Shown: positions 11,968-24,151, counted from the stretch's first letter. The stretch is 64,000 bases of DNA from Flabesymbios commensalis (GCA_964017125.1 OZ024912.1:58962123-59026122); one strand, 5' to 3'. Notes: generated from the letters alone by a model not told the origin. Made by a program: numbers and translations.

Positions 11968-12200
11968 CCCTTACACCTCTATGGGCGACTATAGTCGCCC
12001 GAAATAAACCAGGCACAGCCTGCTGTGAGTGACTATAGTCGCCCAGTAATTTTGAAAAAAAAAAAAAATGTATTTGACAAATTTTTTTTTTACTTTTGTT
12101 TTGTGGTGTATTTCTGTTTGTGCTTTAAATATGGCTAACTGACTGATTTTATAATATAATGACTTTTAGTATCAGTTGTTCATCAGATGTTTTTTTTTTT
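11968..12200. repeat. TTAA MITE family P4 (CGACTATAGTCG palindrome)
   Basis: TTAA at 11964-11967 is followed by CCCTTACACC. A perfect 18-bp palindrome GGGCGACTATAGTCGCCC lies at 11983-12000 and a one-sided second copy at 12029-12044. The right end is not clear (poly-T runs near 12190), so the end is approximate. Confidence 0.55.
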
Positions 12201-12712
12201 AAGAAAAAACGTGCCTGATATTAGTGGGAAACCACACATGCTGCAAATTTTATTCAGCAGTGTATGGTTAATTATATCTTGCCACAGCATCGCCATCCAA
12301 GACACAATATAGCAAGCAGTGATCAACTTATTTTCAATTCAGTTCATTTGAAATTGCAACCTACCCATACACGTGATTTGGGAGTGCATGCGCACAGTTA
12401 TAAAAATGTAAACAAGGACCAGAGACAAGAACTTTCACCTTTCCAAGTTTATATTTGCTTTAATCTCCATTTAGAATAAATTATTATTTCTGGTATTTAT
12501 ATATTATTGGACCATAATAGAGCGTAAGCTGCGACATGACGCCCGAGAAATCGTTGAGGTAACATTCAGTAAAAGGTACATGTAATTTACGAAAAACACT
12601 GGATGTAAGATTCACAAGACTTCATCATCATGGATTGCATTTTGGTCCGAAATTTTTTGTTGAAAAAAAAAGAAATTATTAGTGTTTTTTATAGCATTTT
12701 TTTTATTAGTAG
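12201..12712. other. Gene-free stretch
   Basis: AT-rich with A/T homopolymers; nothing recognised. Confidence 0.4.
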
Positions 12713-13565
12713 TGAAAAGAAACAGAATAAAATATATGAACTTTGCGTCAATCTTGGTCAATGATTGAAACGTTGAGCCAGAGTTGAAACAACGTTGTTC
12801 AAAATAAATATGCTAAGATTGATGGTAGTTATCATATACTACCTTGAAACAACGTTGTTCCAATCTAAATATGCTGAGATTGATAGTAATTACCATAGAC
12901 TACCCTATGATAATTATAACACATCACAATAGGCTATTATATGGGGATCGCTTAAAACGGACAATGACTTAGAGCTGGCCATGTTGCTCTCCCAAGCAGT
13001 TGAAGCAGCATAAAATAAAGAAAAGAAGAATCACGAGATAAAGATTATTTACCGATTATCACGAATTTTTCCCCTGCGTGATTTCGAATTTATATCTCAG
13101 GGGATATCATGTTGAGACTCAGTCTTGAGAACAAATGAATGAAAGAAAAGGTTTTTAAAATTTAATTGTTGTATTATGTTTGTTCATGTACTTTGCCGTA
13201 TCGTATTTTCTCAGTGTTGCAATATATAGGCCTCCAGCATAACCACGATAACCCCTGACACAAATTAATTCAGATACAGCTGGGATTCCACATTTTATTT
13301 TTTACTAGTCTAGACGAAATCAAGGATAACAATTGAAAATGGGCAGTAAAGTTGTTTTAGCAATGTGAAAGAACAACCAATATTAACAAGAATGTCTGAT
13401 ATTGGCCTAACCAATGATGAACTGAAAGTAATTATTTGCATTAAAATATATTCTGCCATAGGGGATGGAGGTGGATTAATTAAGGTGAAATAAAAATAAA
13501 TATCTCAGGACTTTTAAATGATCATTAGAGAACGTTCGTTGTAAGCATATTGATGGTCCACAACT
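12713..13565 (+). repeat. Dispersed repeat E, copy 1
   Basis: About 850 bp that matches 25475-26568 over its whole length at roughly 85% by eye. It contains a short internal duplication: 'ttgaaacaacgttgttc' followed by 'aaatatgct' occurs near 12785 and 12843. No coding domain was recognised. It may be a non-autonomous transposon or an old segmental duplication. Confidence 0.7.
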
Positions 13566-14007
13566 TAATTTTGCATTCCCCTATCATTACAATAAAGGTG
13601 GTCCAATGTTCATTCAAATTAATGTTGGTCCCCCTCTGCTACACTGGCCCAAGATTAACAAAACATTTGGTCAACAGCTGTTTATATTCATCTAGATCAT
13701 TTAATATGCTTCGTAGCTTGCGCTCGCTATTAAATGATCTAATTTTGATAATGTTTGTGGTTTTTGTGTTTGCTTAAATAGTTGGATTACTCAGGCTAAG
13801 TTGTAATATATCTGTCATTAAGTTCATTAACATGATTAAGAGACTGACATTTCAGTCAGAGTCTCATTATCTTCATTTTTACGGCAAAGATACCACGAAA
13901 TCGCACAATTTGAAGTTGATTTTTTTCAAACATTTTCTAGAGGACATGCCTCCCCCTAGGCCCCTGTTGTTGAATGTTTTTTTTTGGAAATCTGAGCACC
14001 CCCTAAT

Positions 14008-16300
14008 TAGCTCCCGCCGTCACCGTAGGTGAAACGGAGGGAGCTATGGATTCTACCTCCGTTTTTTTTTGGCCTCTTCCTTTGCCTCTAACTTTGTAAG
14101 AAAATAAGCTAGGATAACAATTTTTGGTATGTGGGTTACTTCCAGGTGGCTAATGGACAGGTTGAAATATTTTTAATCTGAATTCAATACGCAAGGTTGC
14201 AGAGGAGAAAATGATGATGTTACGGCGTTGGGCCGTCCGTAAACAATTCGTTTCCGGAGCATATCTCTGAAAGTACTTGTCCGATTGTCTTAAAATTTCA
14301 CACACAACACCCCTAGGGGGTCTAGTTGTGCCTTTTGGGGTATTTGAACTTTGACCTACTTCTGGTTCAGAACTATGACCTATTTAGACGTTTTGACTCG
14401 CACTTCGTTTCCGGAGCAGATCTCGAAAAGTACTGGGCCGATGACAGTCATATTGCACATACATGTTCTCTAAGGTCCCTAGTTGTGCCTTTTCAGGTTT
14501 TTGGACCTTGACCTTGAAGTTGACCCAGCACTTTGACCTAATTTATAACATCGGTAAATCCGACTGAAAGATTTTGCGGAATATCATGAAAACCGCTCAA
14601 GATTGCTACACCATTACTATAAAACAAATTGTGAGGTTTAAGGAGAGGATGCATCTTGAAAAATTTCGAGTCGATAAAATTAAAAATGGCCGCCTATCGG
14701 CCATTATTCACCTCGACAGGCCTGATATTGCGGAATATCATGAAAACCGCTCAAGATAGCTACACCATTAATATCAAATAAATTGTAAGGTTTCAGGAGA
14801 GGATGCATCTTGAAAAATTTGAAGTTGATAAAATTCAAAATGGCCGCCTATCAGCCATTATTCACCTCGACAGGCCTGATATTGTGGAATATCATGAAAA
14901 CCGCTCAAGATATCTACACCATTACTATAAAACAAATTGTAAGGCTTCAGGAGAGGATGCATTTTGAAAAAATTCAACTCGTCCAAGTTCAAAATGGCCG
15001 CCAATCGGCCATTATTCATTTTCACATGGCCGTTATTTGGTAAACCGTGCTAGATGGCTAGACCTTTACTATAAAACAAAATGTGTGATTTCAGGAGAGG
15101 ATGCATCTTGAAAAAATTCGACTCGATAAAATTCAAAATGGCCGCTTATCGACCATTATTCACTTTCACATGGCCGTTATTTGGTCAACCGTGCTATATG
15201 GCTAGACCATTACTGTAAAACAAAATGTGAGATTTCAGATGAGGATGCATCTTGAAAAAATTTGACTCGATCAAATTTAAAATGGCCGCCTTTTCGGTCA
15301 TTATTCATTTTCACATGGCTGATATTTGGTAAACCGTGCTAGATGGCTAGACCATTACCTGATTACTATAAAACAAAGTGTGAGTTTTCGGGGGAGGATG
15401 CACCCTGAAAATTTTTAACTTACGAATTCAAAATGGCCGACAATCAGCATTATTTACCTCGATAGGCCTGATATCAGGTAAACCGTGCTAGATAGCTAGA
15501 CCATTACTATAAAACAAAATGTGACATTTCGAGAGAGGATGCCTTTTAAAAACTTTCGACTCAATCAAATTCAAAATGGCTGCCTATCGGCCACTATTTA
15601 CTTTCACATTGCTGATATTTGGTAAACTGTGTTAGATAGCTGGACCATTACTATAAAACAAAATGTGAGATTACAAGAGAGGATGCATCTTGAAAAAAAT
15701 TGACTTGATCAAATTCAAAATGGCCGCCTATCGGCCATTATTCACTTTCACATAGCAGATATTTGGTAAACCGTGCTAGATGGCTAGACCATTACTATAG
15801 AATGAAATGTGAGATTTCAGCTGAGGATGCATCTTGGAAAATTTTGACTTGATCAAATTCAAAATGGCCGCCTTTAGGCCATTATTCACTTTCACATGGC
15901 CGATATTTGGTAACCCGTGCTAGATAGCTAGACGATTACTATAGAATGAAATGTGAGGTTCCGGGGGAGAATGCACCCTAAGTTTTAACTAATTTATATC
16001 GAATTCAAAATGACTGTAAATCAGCTATTAGTTAACTCGATTGGCCTGATATCGGGTAAACCGTGCCAGATAGGTAGACCATTACTGGGATACTGATTAG
16101 GATCATTAATTTCAATGGAGGTTTGCAATCTCCGACAGACTGTCTAGTTCTTATCTTACTCTTAGACTGGGCTTCTTAGACCTAGTTGTCTTGCGTCTTG
16201 ATTTTTGACCTAGACTAGGACTACATTAATAACCCTATACAAAATTGCTTAAATCAAATTCTAATTCGGAGCGGGAGCTCCTGGACTTATGTAGTCTTGT
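14008..16300 (-). mobile_element. Element A, copy 1: hairpin-ended element with ten ~147-bp tandem units
   Basis: Begins TAGCTCCCGCC, with a hairpin made of GCTCCCGCCGTCACC against GAGACGGAGGGAGC-type sequence in the first 36 bp. A unique part follows (to about 14570), then ten tandem units marked by AATGGCCG at roughly 14685, 14838, 14992, 15136, 15280, 15431, 15577, 15718, 15862 and 16008. A unique tail holds the inverted echo GCGGGAGCTC about 20 bp before the terminal CTTGT. Left flank ends in T and right flank starts with T, with no longer duplication. T|T insertion, an end hairpin, asymmetric inverted repeats and a central minisatellite are known for non-autonomous Helentron (Helitron2) elements; this assignment is inference. 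On that reading the hairpin end is the 3' end, hence minus. Short open frames across the units are shadows. Confidence 0.7.
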
Positions 16301-16301
16301 T

Positions 16302-16805
16302 TATTATTGGATACGCCATGAATATGTGTTTGATCATGCACAGCGAAATATTTGGATGACCACTGAAACTAAAAAAAAATATAGCCATCAATCGATGACA
16401 GGATCCCTCAGTCGTAGGCTCTGTTCATCAATATCAAGAAATAATGAGAAAAAAATGACCCCCACTGCCACCATGTCAATTTTTTTTAAATGTCTGCGGC
16501 AGCCATTTTGTTTTTAATGGATTCAGTTAATCAGTTAATCAGATCATCAGAAATACATATATAACAACCATACCAAATTTGAATGCAATCAATAAGTTAT
16601 TGTGCCCACAGGCTTTTTAGGTGGCTATCTTGGAAAATGGCCGCTTATGGCTTGGTGCCAAAAAAATATATGGGATGAATTGCCCAGGGACATAGGTCAT
16701 GTCTGTAAAAAAATGAACGAAATTCATCAGTTAACTTTTTAGTAAGATCTGAAGTTCTGACTGTCTGCCTGCCCAACCGCCCGCCCGCGCGACCGCCCAC
16801 CTCTG
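16302..16805. other. Non-coding repeat-like stretch
   Basis: Contains 'aaaatggccgctta' and ends in GC-rich sequence then GTGATCACTATACCCC. It looks like the 3' part of another dispersed repeat, but the borders are unclear. Confidence 0.35.
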
Positions 16806-17500
16806 GTGATCACTATACCCCACAAGCTTAATGGTCGAGGGGTGACAACTCGATTAATACAACACGCACACTCATACCTGGTGGGGGGTGTGGCCTTATG
16901 TGCTCGTCACAGTCTATTTGCTGTAAGACGTAGTGGATTCGAGATTCCCGAATTAGAAGCCCTATGGGTTGACATAAAAAGTTCCAAACTGAATTTAATG
17001 CTATGTGTTTTCTACAGACCTCCCAAAACTGGCCAAGTATTTTGGGATAATTTTCAGGACTCTTTAGATCGTGTGAAGCAGAGCGGTAATGCTAACGTCA
17101 TTATCATCGGCGACCTCAATGCAGATCCTGGCTATGCCAATGGACCTAAACTTAAATATTTCTATAAACTTAAATAATCTAAATAATATAAATATTACCA
17201 GTCCCACTCAAATAACCTATGTTGGTGCCACTATATTGGACCAAATTTTAACGTCTACGTCTGTTAATGTCACGAATTGCAGAGTAGGTGATCCTTTCCA
17301 TAAAAGCGATCATTGCTCTATTTATTGCAACACATCTCTTTCATGTAATTACCACGATTCTTTTAACCGGAATATTTGGGATTTTAAGAAAGCTGATTGG
17401 GCTGGCCTTAGACATGTTAAAGATTACTTACATTTTTACGATTGGGACACCAGTTTCTTGTCCGAAGACGTGAACGTGTGGACTGAGCAGTGCCCACGCG
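16806..17500 (+). pseudogene. LINE endonuclease (APE-type) fragment
   Basis: Apurinic-endonuclease-like domain of a non-LTR retrotransposon. Seen: GGVALCARHSLF, ELEALWVDI, CVFYRPPKTGQVFWDNFQDS and the metal-site strand VIIIGDLNADPG in one frame to about 17150. After a frameshift near 17150 come SPTQITYVGATILDQI, then the catalytic SDH motif (HKSDHCSIY, about 17310) and WDFKKADWAGLRHVKDYL. The YRPP...GDLNAD...LDQI...SDH order is typical of CR1/L2/Jockey-clade LINEs. The N-terminal part of the endonuclease and the reverse transcriptase are missing, so it is a dead internal fragment. Confidence 0.85.
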
Positions 17501-17610
17501 CTCACTTGGAAATATGAGCACATAAAAGTAGGAATTTGTTGCGAATGGTTCTCCTTCTCCTGCCCACCTTTAGTGTGAGCCATTTTTACAAATATTCACT
17601 CATTTTTATT

Positions 17611-17631
17611 AGTTTGTCGACTCGACAAACT
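17611..17631. other. 21-bp perfect palindrome
   Basis: AGTTTGTCGA-C-TCGACAAACT. No associated element was identified. Confidence 0.6.
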
Positions 17632-17861
17632 TTTAAGCTGGTTTTCCACACAAACGTCTGTCGTTAACTTCCGTTACTATCTGTTCTGTCTGTGCAATGT
17701 CAGAAGGCAATATCTGCTCCCTGGTATACTAGACATTTACTGCTTTTTAACTGGCGTCCCGTCTCTTCCTGCCATAGCGCTGCCAAAAGGCCGTATCTGT
17801 GTTCACCTGTAAATCAAGTATATACTTCCTTTCCGCTGATGTCACTGCCTCCTTTTGGCTT

Positions 17862-18291
17862 GCACTGACCCAATGCTGGTTGAATGTTGTGCCATCATCT
17901 ATGACACTCTTCCAACATTGAAACAACTTTTTGTCAGAGTATTGAGTTGCCGGTGTTCCCTGCAAAAATGAGACCTTTAGCCAATGCTGTTTTACAGCTG
18001 AGCCATGGTCGTAGACGATGGGCCAGCAGTAAGCTAGCACTGGGTGAACGTTTATCTTGTTAAGGCCTATATCCTGGTATGCCAATGCTGGGCTAATGTC
18101 GGCCCAGTGTTGTAAGCGGTGGGCCACTATCAGGCTAGCATTGTGTCAATGACTTGAGTTTGCTGATCAGCTGTGACCGCAACCCAGCAGACACGAGGCA
18201 TTGACCCAATGTTGCTCTAATGCTGGCCCGCCGTCTTCGACGTCGGCACAACATCAAAACAACATTGGGTCAATGCTTCGTGATAGCTGGG
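17862..18291. repeat. Cluster of four 'M' palindromic MITEs
   Basis: The best copy (18183-18291) begins CCCAGCAGACACGAGGCATT and ends with the inverted GCTTCGTGATAGCTGGG. The middle contains GGCCCGCCGTCTTCGACG and a mirrored AACATTGGGTCAATG. Three worn copies precede it at about 17867-17960, 17965-18060 and 18070-18160. The family is a nearly full-length inverted repeat of about 105 bp with inner GTTGGGCCAACGTCG-type symmetry. Open frames through it are shadows. Confidence 0.65.
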
Positions 18292-18840
18292 TAGGTGTTC
18301 ATGAATGCCAGCAGTCTGTCGCGGGATGGCTAGCCACCTTCCCCCACCCCTCCTTGCCTTACTTGACACAACCGTGTTCTGTTACGCAATATAACAATTA
18401 GGTCTTGGCTAAGATATTTATCTCCAAAAATTGCAAATTCTGTATTATTAAAATTAGATTTTTGGACTCGGCGGTAAAAGGCACTGCACATTGATATAAT
18501 TTATACACTTCTGGTGTGAAAAATGACCAAATAATGTAATTTATTGCAATGCCCGATCATGTGGTAAGTTAACTCTTTCATTACGACCAAAGGGGACAAA
18601 GTATGGTGAACTATACATTTTTATTTATTAAGTTTATTTTGTCTGAGTTTGTGTCCTATTTAGGGGAAATAGGGGTGCTGTGTGTGAGAAACGGTTGACA
18701 TTTCTGTACACCAGTCCTTGTGAATATGTCCAATATAACGTTTGGGGTCCCTAGGTTAGGTAGGCCTACTTTCGTCTTTAAGAAGTGTTCAGATAAAATA
18801 TATGTTCATGATTAAATATAGTGATTAGACCGTAAAGGGT
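18292..18840. other. Gene-free stretch
   Basis: Nothing recognised. Confidence 0.35.
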
Positions 18841-18935
18841 TTTGATTGGAATAATATTGGCCAAGCGTCGCAGACAGTGGCCCAGCATTACATCAGCATT
18901 GGGCCAATGTATCGTGTTATCTGGTGTTTCTGGCG
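18841..18935. repeat. M MITE variant
   Basis: Near-identical to 31075-31165, including flanks outside the usual M termini ('gggttttg(a/g)(t/c)tggaataat' and 'ctggtgtttctggcgcc'). The two are therefore copies of a larger repeat that contains M. Confidence 0.65.
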
Positions 18936-19127
18936 CCTGATGTAAAGAATACCCAGTGCCTGACTTATAAAGAGTAGGCCTAATTGTGGGATTCCCACAA
19001 AAAATAAAACTGGCCCAACATCATTCTATCGCTGCGCCACACTTTGAGCAATATCTTTGTTTTTGACGCAACAAGTTAATTTTAGTGGGCCATAGGATTT
19101 TTGAAGATAAGGCCCTGCCTGCTGAAT

Positions 19128-19263
19128 TAAAGGGACTGGCTCAGGCTAAAATCATAAAAAAAATCAGTGATTCTATTTTGGCTTATTAATATGACCATAT
19201 AATCTAAACATGTCCATAGAATAGAACTGCAAAAGTTTTTTTAATTTTTGTGCTGTGCATTTA
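19128..19263 (-). repeat. Dispersed repeat G, copy 2 (inverted)
   Basis: Reverse complement of the 11143-11281 repeat. Its outer end is also TTAA followed by AGGGAC. Confidence 0.6.
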
Positions 19264-19582
19264 CCAGTTAGGCTAGATATAGAGACGAAATTCCCGTATT
19301 TCTTATTTTTGACATGGTAGTGCCGCCAATAAATGCCCATTACGGCGCACACTGGCAAATTGTGAGCTGTGTATCGCTGTATTAATTAGTTTCAGTATTA
19401 GTATTCAGCGTTATTAGAACAGAGTCAAGGTTCGGCATCCCATGATCCAAAACATAGGCGTATATGTTTACCAATACAATTTAAATGAAATATGGCAGAA
19501 AACGAGCTACTGAAACCAAAATGTAGTTGAAATGTTGCTGATTCCAACGAAATATTGGACTGTCACCTGTAACTAGCTGACT

Positions 19583-19720
19583 GTAACCTCGCCACAAGGT
19601 AACCTCGCCACAGGTAATCTCGCCACAGATTTAGTAACCTCGCCACAGAAAGCTGAGTAACCTCGCCACAGCTTTGGTAACCACATGGGGCTAAGTAACC
19701 TCGCCACAACTTCGCCACAC
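19583..19720. repeat. Degenerate tandem array of TAACCTCGCCACA
   Basis: Units start at about 19583, 19600, 19615, 19634, 19657 and 19694, and a partial unit at 19708, with spacers of 2-24 bases. The 13-mer is far better conserved than the spacers. Confidence 0.75.
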
Positions 19721-19949
19721 CTGTTGTATCCGCATTTATCAATGTATTTTCAAAGGGAAATCTCTACCTGGAACGTGGTGTAGATGTCTATACAGACTTA
19801 GACTATATGTGCCATTAAAATCAAAAGCAAAAAAAAATCGAAAAAAATGGACCAATACATAACGAACACTAATAGGCCTACAAATTTATTTTGTACGGCA
19901 AATATTGTAGAAAATTTGTTCATTGTGACTAATAATAATAATATATTAA

Positions 19950-20150
19950 CCCTTAAACCGCTGAATTAAATAATTTAAATTTTCACACACTTGGAGTTGT
20001 GTCTCACTACCTTGACCCACAACTTTAAGTGAGAGAAAACAACTCGTATTTGATTAATTTGTAATTTAAGACTAAGCAATTTACAAATCTTGATGTTTAA
20101 ATGGCTAATAAAACGGATTAAAGCCACTACAGTCGCGCTCAGCGGTTTAA
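19950..20150. repeat. TTAA MITE family P1, worn copy
   Basis: TTAA (19946-19949) then CCCTTAAACCGCTGAA. The family palindrome is present as CACTTGGAGTTGTGTC ... CCACAACTTTAAGTG, and the right end is CAGCGGTTTAAGG. Confidence 0.65.
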
Positions 20151-21218
20151 GGTGAATAGGTGTAGGCCTAGCGGCAACAACAGAGGAAGTTGATGACACT
20201 GCCCCAAAAAGAGATCCGACAGCACCCGAGGAAGACAATGAGTAGCACTCAAGCTATGTGATCGACTCCAATAACACTCGATATTGTTGACGCAATTGAT
20301 TGACACAAGTGATATTAACTCATGTGTTTTAATAATAGCATAACCGCCAATATGAATCTTTGATATTTCTATCAGCATGAACACCTGATGAACGTTTAAT
20401 ATGGAATATGAGGTGATATGAATGACCCTTAAGTGTTTTATTTGTTGTTGGGAAAATGCCCCCCTTTTGAAATAATAATGGGTCACATGCTCCATCGTCC
20501 AAGGCCAATGCCCCCCCCCCCCCATCCGAAAAATATCATGGGCCCCTTGGCCCCCTTTTTCCAATTTATAAATCGGGCACTGAATATGTAATAGTACCAA
20601 TCTCATACATATAATTTTAACTATTTATATTACCGTATATTAACCGTCTGCGTCCCTATGTTTGGGCTATATTCAAGTTAAACTGAACGTAGATTTTAAC
20701 CTAAGTCTATGCTAAAAACACAAATAGTAGGCCTGATTTATGTTCTTGTATTATGGACCTTATCGATGGAAGCTGATATTCAACATCACATTGTGATAAA
20801 GGCCTAAATATCACGCTAATAGGGATCTAATTAGAAGTTACTAAAATGTGTGGTACCAAAGCCATAACTTTATTTTGAATTGAATTTACAAATAGTAATA
20901 TTATTAATAAATGATGTTCCTTTAAAGGTGTAGTCAACTGTTAAAATTCGCGGGACAAGGGTCCCCCAGAAGGCAATAGTGCCCGTGGGTAGGCCAAGTC
21001 CCTATTCCATAATAATACTAAAAATGCGTTTCATACCCAAAGCCTCATTAAGAGCAAGTTCTCAAATCACAGCAAGTTCATATATACTTGAGCGACATCT
21101 ATGAGTTTATAATTCAAAGCTCTTGGCCCTTACCCCTACTTGGTCGCTTGCTTGCAAACAAACTGACTGTATTACTGCGGGGATGTTGAAACTGCTTGAC
21201 CCAAGCTTGTATTGCCAT
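20151..21218. other. Gene-free stretch
   Basis: A C(12-13) homopolymer lies near 20511. A 24-codon open plus-strand stretch ending at 20243 is acidic, but I cannot assign it. Otherwise nothing. Confidence 0.35.
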
Positions 21219-21690
21219 GCCCAGTAAACACAAAACATTTGTATGACTTTATGCAATGTTGGACCAACGACGAAGACGTTGGGCCGACGTTGTATAAATG
21301 TTATACAAATGTCTTGTGTTTGCTGGGCAGGAGGACTTTCTCTTAAACATTGTACATTTATTCAATGTTGATTCAATGTTGGGCCAGCGTCGCAGACGTT
21401 GGCCTAGCATTAAAACAGCATTGGATCAATGTCCCGCTTAAGTAGTATCTTGTAATCAGTTCAGTGGCTATATTAATGCCGTCAATCTGTACTCAATAGG
21501 CTACTGTTGGCCTACACTTGACCGTCCCAGGCATGCGCGTCTTGCAGTTGAATCATTCTTTAATGCTGTGTAGACGATGTAGAGGGCGGCACAACAATAA
21601 ACTAAATATCCAGTTATCCCTGGTTTAATGCTGGTCCACCGTCTGCACTGCTGGCCCAGCATTAAACTAACATTAAGTCGATGTAGCTTC
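21219..21690. repeat. Three M MITEs
   Basis: 21219-21327 is well kept: GCCCAGTAAACACAAAACAT with a mirrored ATGTCTTGTGTTTGCTGGGC around the core GTTGGACCAACGACGAAGAC. 21358-21432 and 21590-21690 are worn copies with GGGCCAGCGTCGCAGACG-type cores. The arm motif of the first (ACAAAACATTTGTAT) differs from the usual GAGACATTGACCC. Confidence 0.65.
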
Positions 21691-22639
21691 TGTTTAAAGT
21701 ATAGCGTATATAGCCAGTGTAATATATTATGAGATTATGCTTTGTACGCATCGCGTTGACTACTACAATGAGGCAATACCGCTGGAGTACAATCACACGT
21801 ATCTTGCCATAGAGTTAACTCTATATTTGGTCTGGCTAAACTTCTGAAATTCGAAACCTTTGAGTGTTGATCCACTGTTCGCCGTATTGTATTTGCTGGG
21901 ATGCACCTAAAAGTATGCATACTTTAGAAGTGGATATATGTATATTAAAAACATGCCTCGAAGTAATAATATGTAGGGCTATAAAGTGTCTATAAAGCAG
22001 CTGGGCCAATAGTGTTTTTTTAATGACACAGCATCATAGTTGAATTCACACTTTTCCATTCGTTGATTGTTTTCTACCAATTACTGGCCAACCGTCAATG
22101 ATGAAGACGAGTACCAGCCGTACATGTGGATTATAAAACTTTAAAATATATATTTTTCATTTTTGCAATTAATTAAAATCAAAGTGGAACAGGGAACACT
22201 ATTATGGCAGAACCAGAGTAAAAACATACCTGTCAATTATAACAGGTAAGGGGTAGCAATGACATGACCAATATATATTATGCACATTTAATATGTTGTG
22301 CAGAATAAAATATGAAAAGTGTTGGGCAGCCTTGATGGTGAACCAATATTAAATCCACGGGTAATGTGTTTGTATATATGTAATAACAATACCGAAGGGC
22401 GGGGGGGGGGGTCCTGGTGCCTGCTAGGAAAGTCAGAGATCGCGGATTCGTCTCCTGCTCTGGCATTCAAGTTTCAAAGAAACAAAATGTTTCCTCCCTG
22501 TTCAATTGGGTACTACCCAAGTGCATTTCAAATGTACTTGGGTACAATTACCTAGTACCAAGTACAAATGTATAATATAACGCATAAAAATATACCAGTA
22601 AATGCATAAATTAAGAAACAAAAGCCATATTGAGTTGAA

Positions 22640-22915
22640 TAACTTGTTTAGTAATTGCATATTGTAGTATTGAATTATATTAATAGTCAATGTGAGCTCA
22701 ATAAATTGTTGATTCATTGCATATTCATCTATTGAATTATATTAACAGTCAATGTGAGATCAATAAATTGTTTATAATTCATTGCATATTGGTGTATTGA
22801 ATGATATTAATAGTCAATTTGAGCTCAATAAATAGTTGTGTATTTAATCATATTAGCAGTCAATGTGAGCTCAATAAATTGTTTATCCATAGCATATTTG
22901 AGTATTGAATGCTAT
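22640..22915. repeat. ~75-bp tandem repeat, four units
   Basis: Each unit carries TTGAATTATATTAATAGTCA followed by ATGTGAGCTCAATAAATTGT with small variations. It lies inside the hAT relic, just downstream of its transposase stop. Confidence 0.7.
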
Positions 22916-22926
22916 TATACAGTTAT

Positions 22927-23190
22927 TCATTTCTGTGAATTACATCCGATGAATATACGTTTTTGAAACGTTGAATCGCTCATTTTGCATCTCTCTGGTT
23001 GATATACCTTGCCTGCGATACTAAAAAGTCTCTTGACTGCAACAGATGATGCTGAGACAGTCAGGTAGGCCTACTCTAACGCCAGTGTGCTTAAATTGGG
23101 GAAAACATTTATATTTACTTCCCAGTATTGAAGAGGATCACTACTATGGTCTATTGTGGGTTGACTATAGCGGGCACGGCGCGATGGCTT
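22927..23190 (-). pseudogene. hAT transposase C-terminal (dimerisation) domain fragment
   Basis: Reading the minus strand: SQPTIDHSSDPLQYWEVN, then VFPNLSTLALE, then YLTVSASSVAVKRLFSIAGK, then PERCKMSDSTF and a stop at 22927-22929. This is the hAT family C-terminal dimerisation region (the conserved DPLxYW ... FPxLxxLA ... SVxxxRLFSxAG block). Between LALE and YLTV lies an extra TAG-GCC: a six-base insertion that leaves the flanking frame intact but creates a stop. The rest of the transposase is not recognisable upstream. Open frames on the plus strand here are shadows. Confidence 0.8.
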
Positions 23191-23299
23191 TTTGCTATGA
23201 AATCATCGACGATGTTGATCCACAACTAAGACAACGTTTCGTGTTCGCTGAGTGCAGTACAGGGAGGTGTAAAAATCGCTCCCGTGTTTTTAATAACTA

Positions 23300-23633
23300 G
23301 GGTATGTCCGTTGATATTAAACCTAATGACTTATGTGTTACAAAAAATATTTATTTCCTTTCAATGTCATAGTTATTAACTGTCATGCTGTTTAATTGTA
23401 TTCTAATTTGTTATGGTGCATATTTTAACTACCCTGTACTTGTTTTAGTATATAATATTATTTGGTTTTAAGCTTACATATCATGCATATTAATTTTCAT
23501 GGAACCATTGATTTTATGGAACCAATCCTGTTGTTACGTACATAGGCATGTACATATATATTTTATACAGTTCATTTTTTATAACGCATAGACTTCCCGT
23601 CGTCAAATAAATATCTATCTATCTATCTAGTTA
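23300..23633 (+). repeat. Possible LINE or SINE 3' tail ending in (TATC)n
   Basis: AT-rich sequence ending 'cgtcaaataaatatctatctatctatct'. Short tetranucleotide tails after AAATAAATA are usual for CR1/L2/RTE 3' ends. No coding part is attached. Confidence 0.4.
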
Positions 23634-24151
23634 TTATAAACCAGGAATATGATTAAACTTAATTTGTTAGAATTCTTGATTTGCCAACAAAAACACCATG
23701 GGCAACCACATTTTCCACTCAATTAAACACATCAAATATTCAGCAAAATATAATATTATTTAACATTTATTTGATCTTGAGGGGTATTTATCGTGGTTTG
23801 ACACTTGAATATACTCATGAAAATAGCTCGCCGCACTGAAAGTGTTAATAAAGGCGTGATTAGCGCAGCTGTTAATTGCTCTCACCGGCGCCTGGTCAAT
23901 TTGACACTTCTAACCCTTCTAACTTTAAGATATCTGCAATTAAAATTTTATTTTTATTATGCGGCGTGCTTGTAATCATTTAGGCACAACAGGCGACACT
24001 ATATTACCCAGACTAATTAAAATATAATTGCAATGCTTTCATGTTACAATATTGATCGAACAGTACTTTTCAAAACGTGAACATGATGACTCTCGCAATT
24101 ATAGGGTTTTATAGGAGGTAATCGCCAAACAATAAAAGCTCCCCCCCCCTT

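Noticed and set aside
14574-15043. Similar 61- and 77-codon frames in elements A1 and A2
   Set aside because: They follow the ~147-bp units and recur at every unit with the array phase; no protein-like constraint.
17862-18291. CRISPR-like or tandem-array reading of the M cluster
   Set aside because: Units are individually palindromic, diverged and unequally spaced, and the genome is an animal's; this is a MITE cluster.
17747-18401. Open frames of 126 and 66 codons over the M cluster
   Set aside because: They arise from inverted-repeat MITEs, which open both strands at once.
20139-20606. 155-codon minus-strand frame
   Set aside because: Overlaps a worn P1 MITE and a poly-C run. No domain or codon pattern supports it.
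23046-23300. 84-codon plus-strand frame
   Set aside because: The minus strand encodes a clear hAT dimerisation domain here, so this frame is its shadow.
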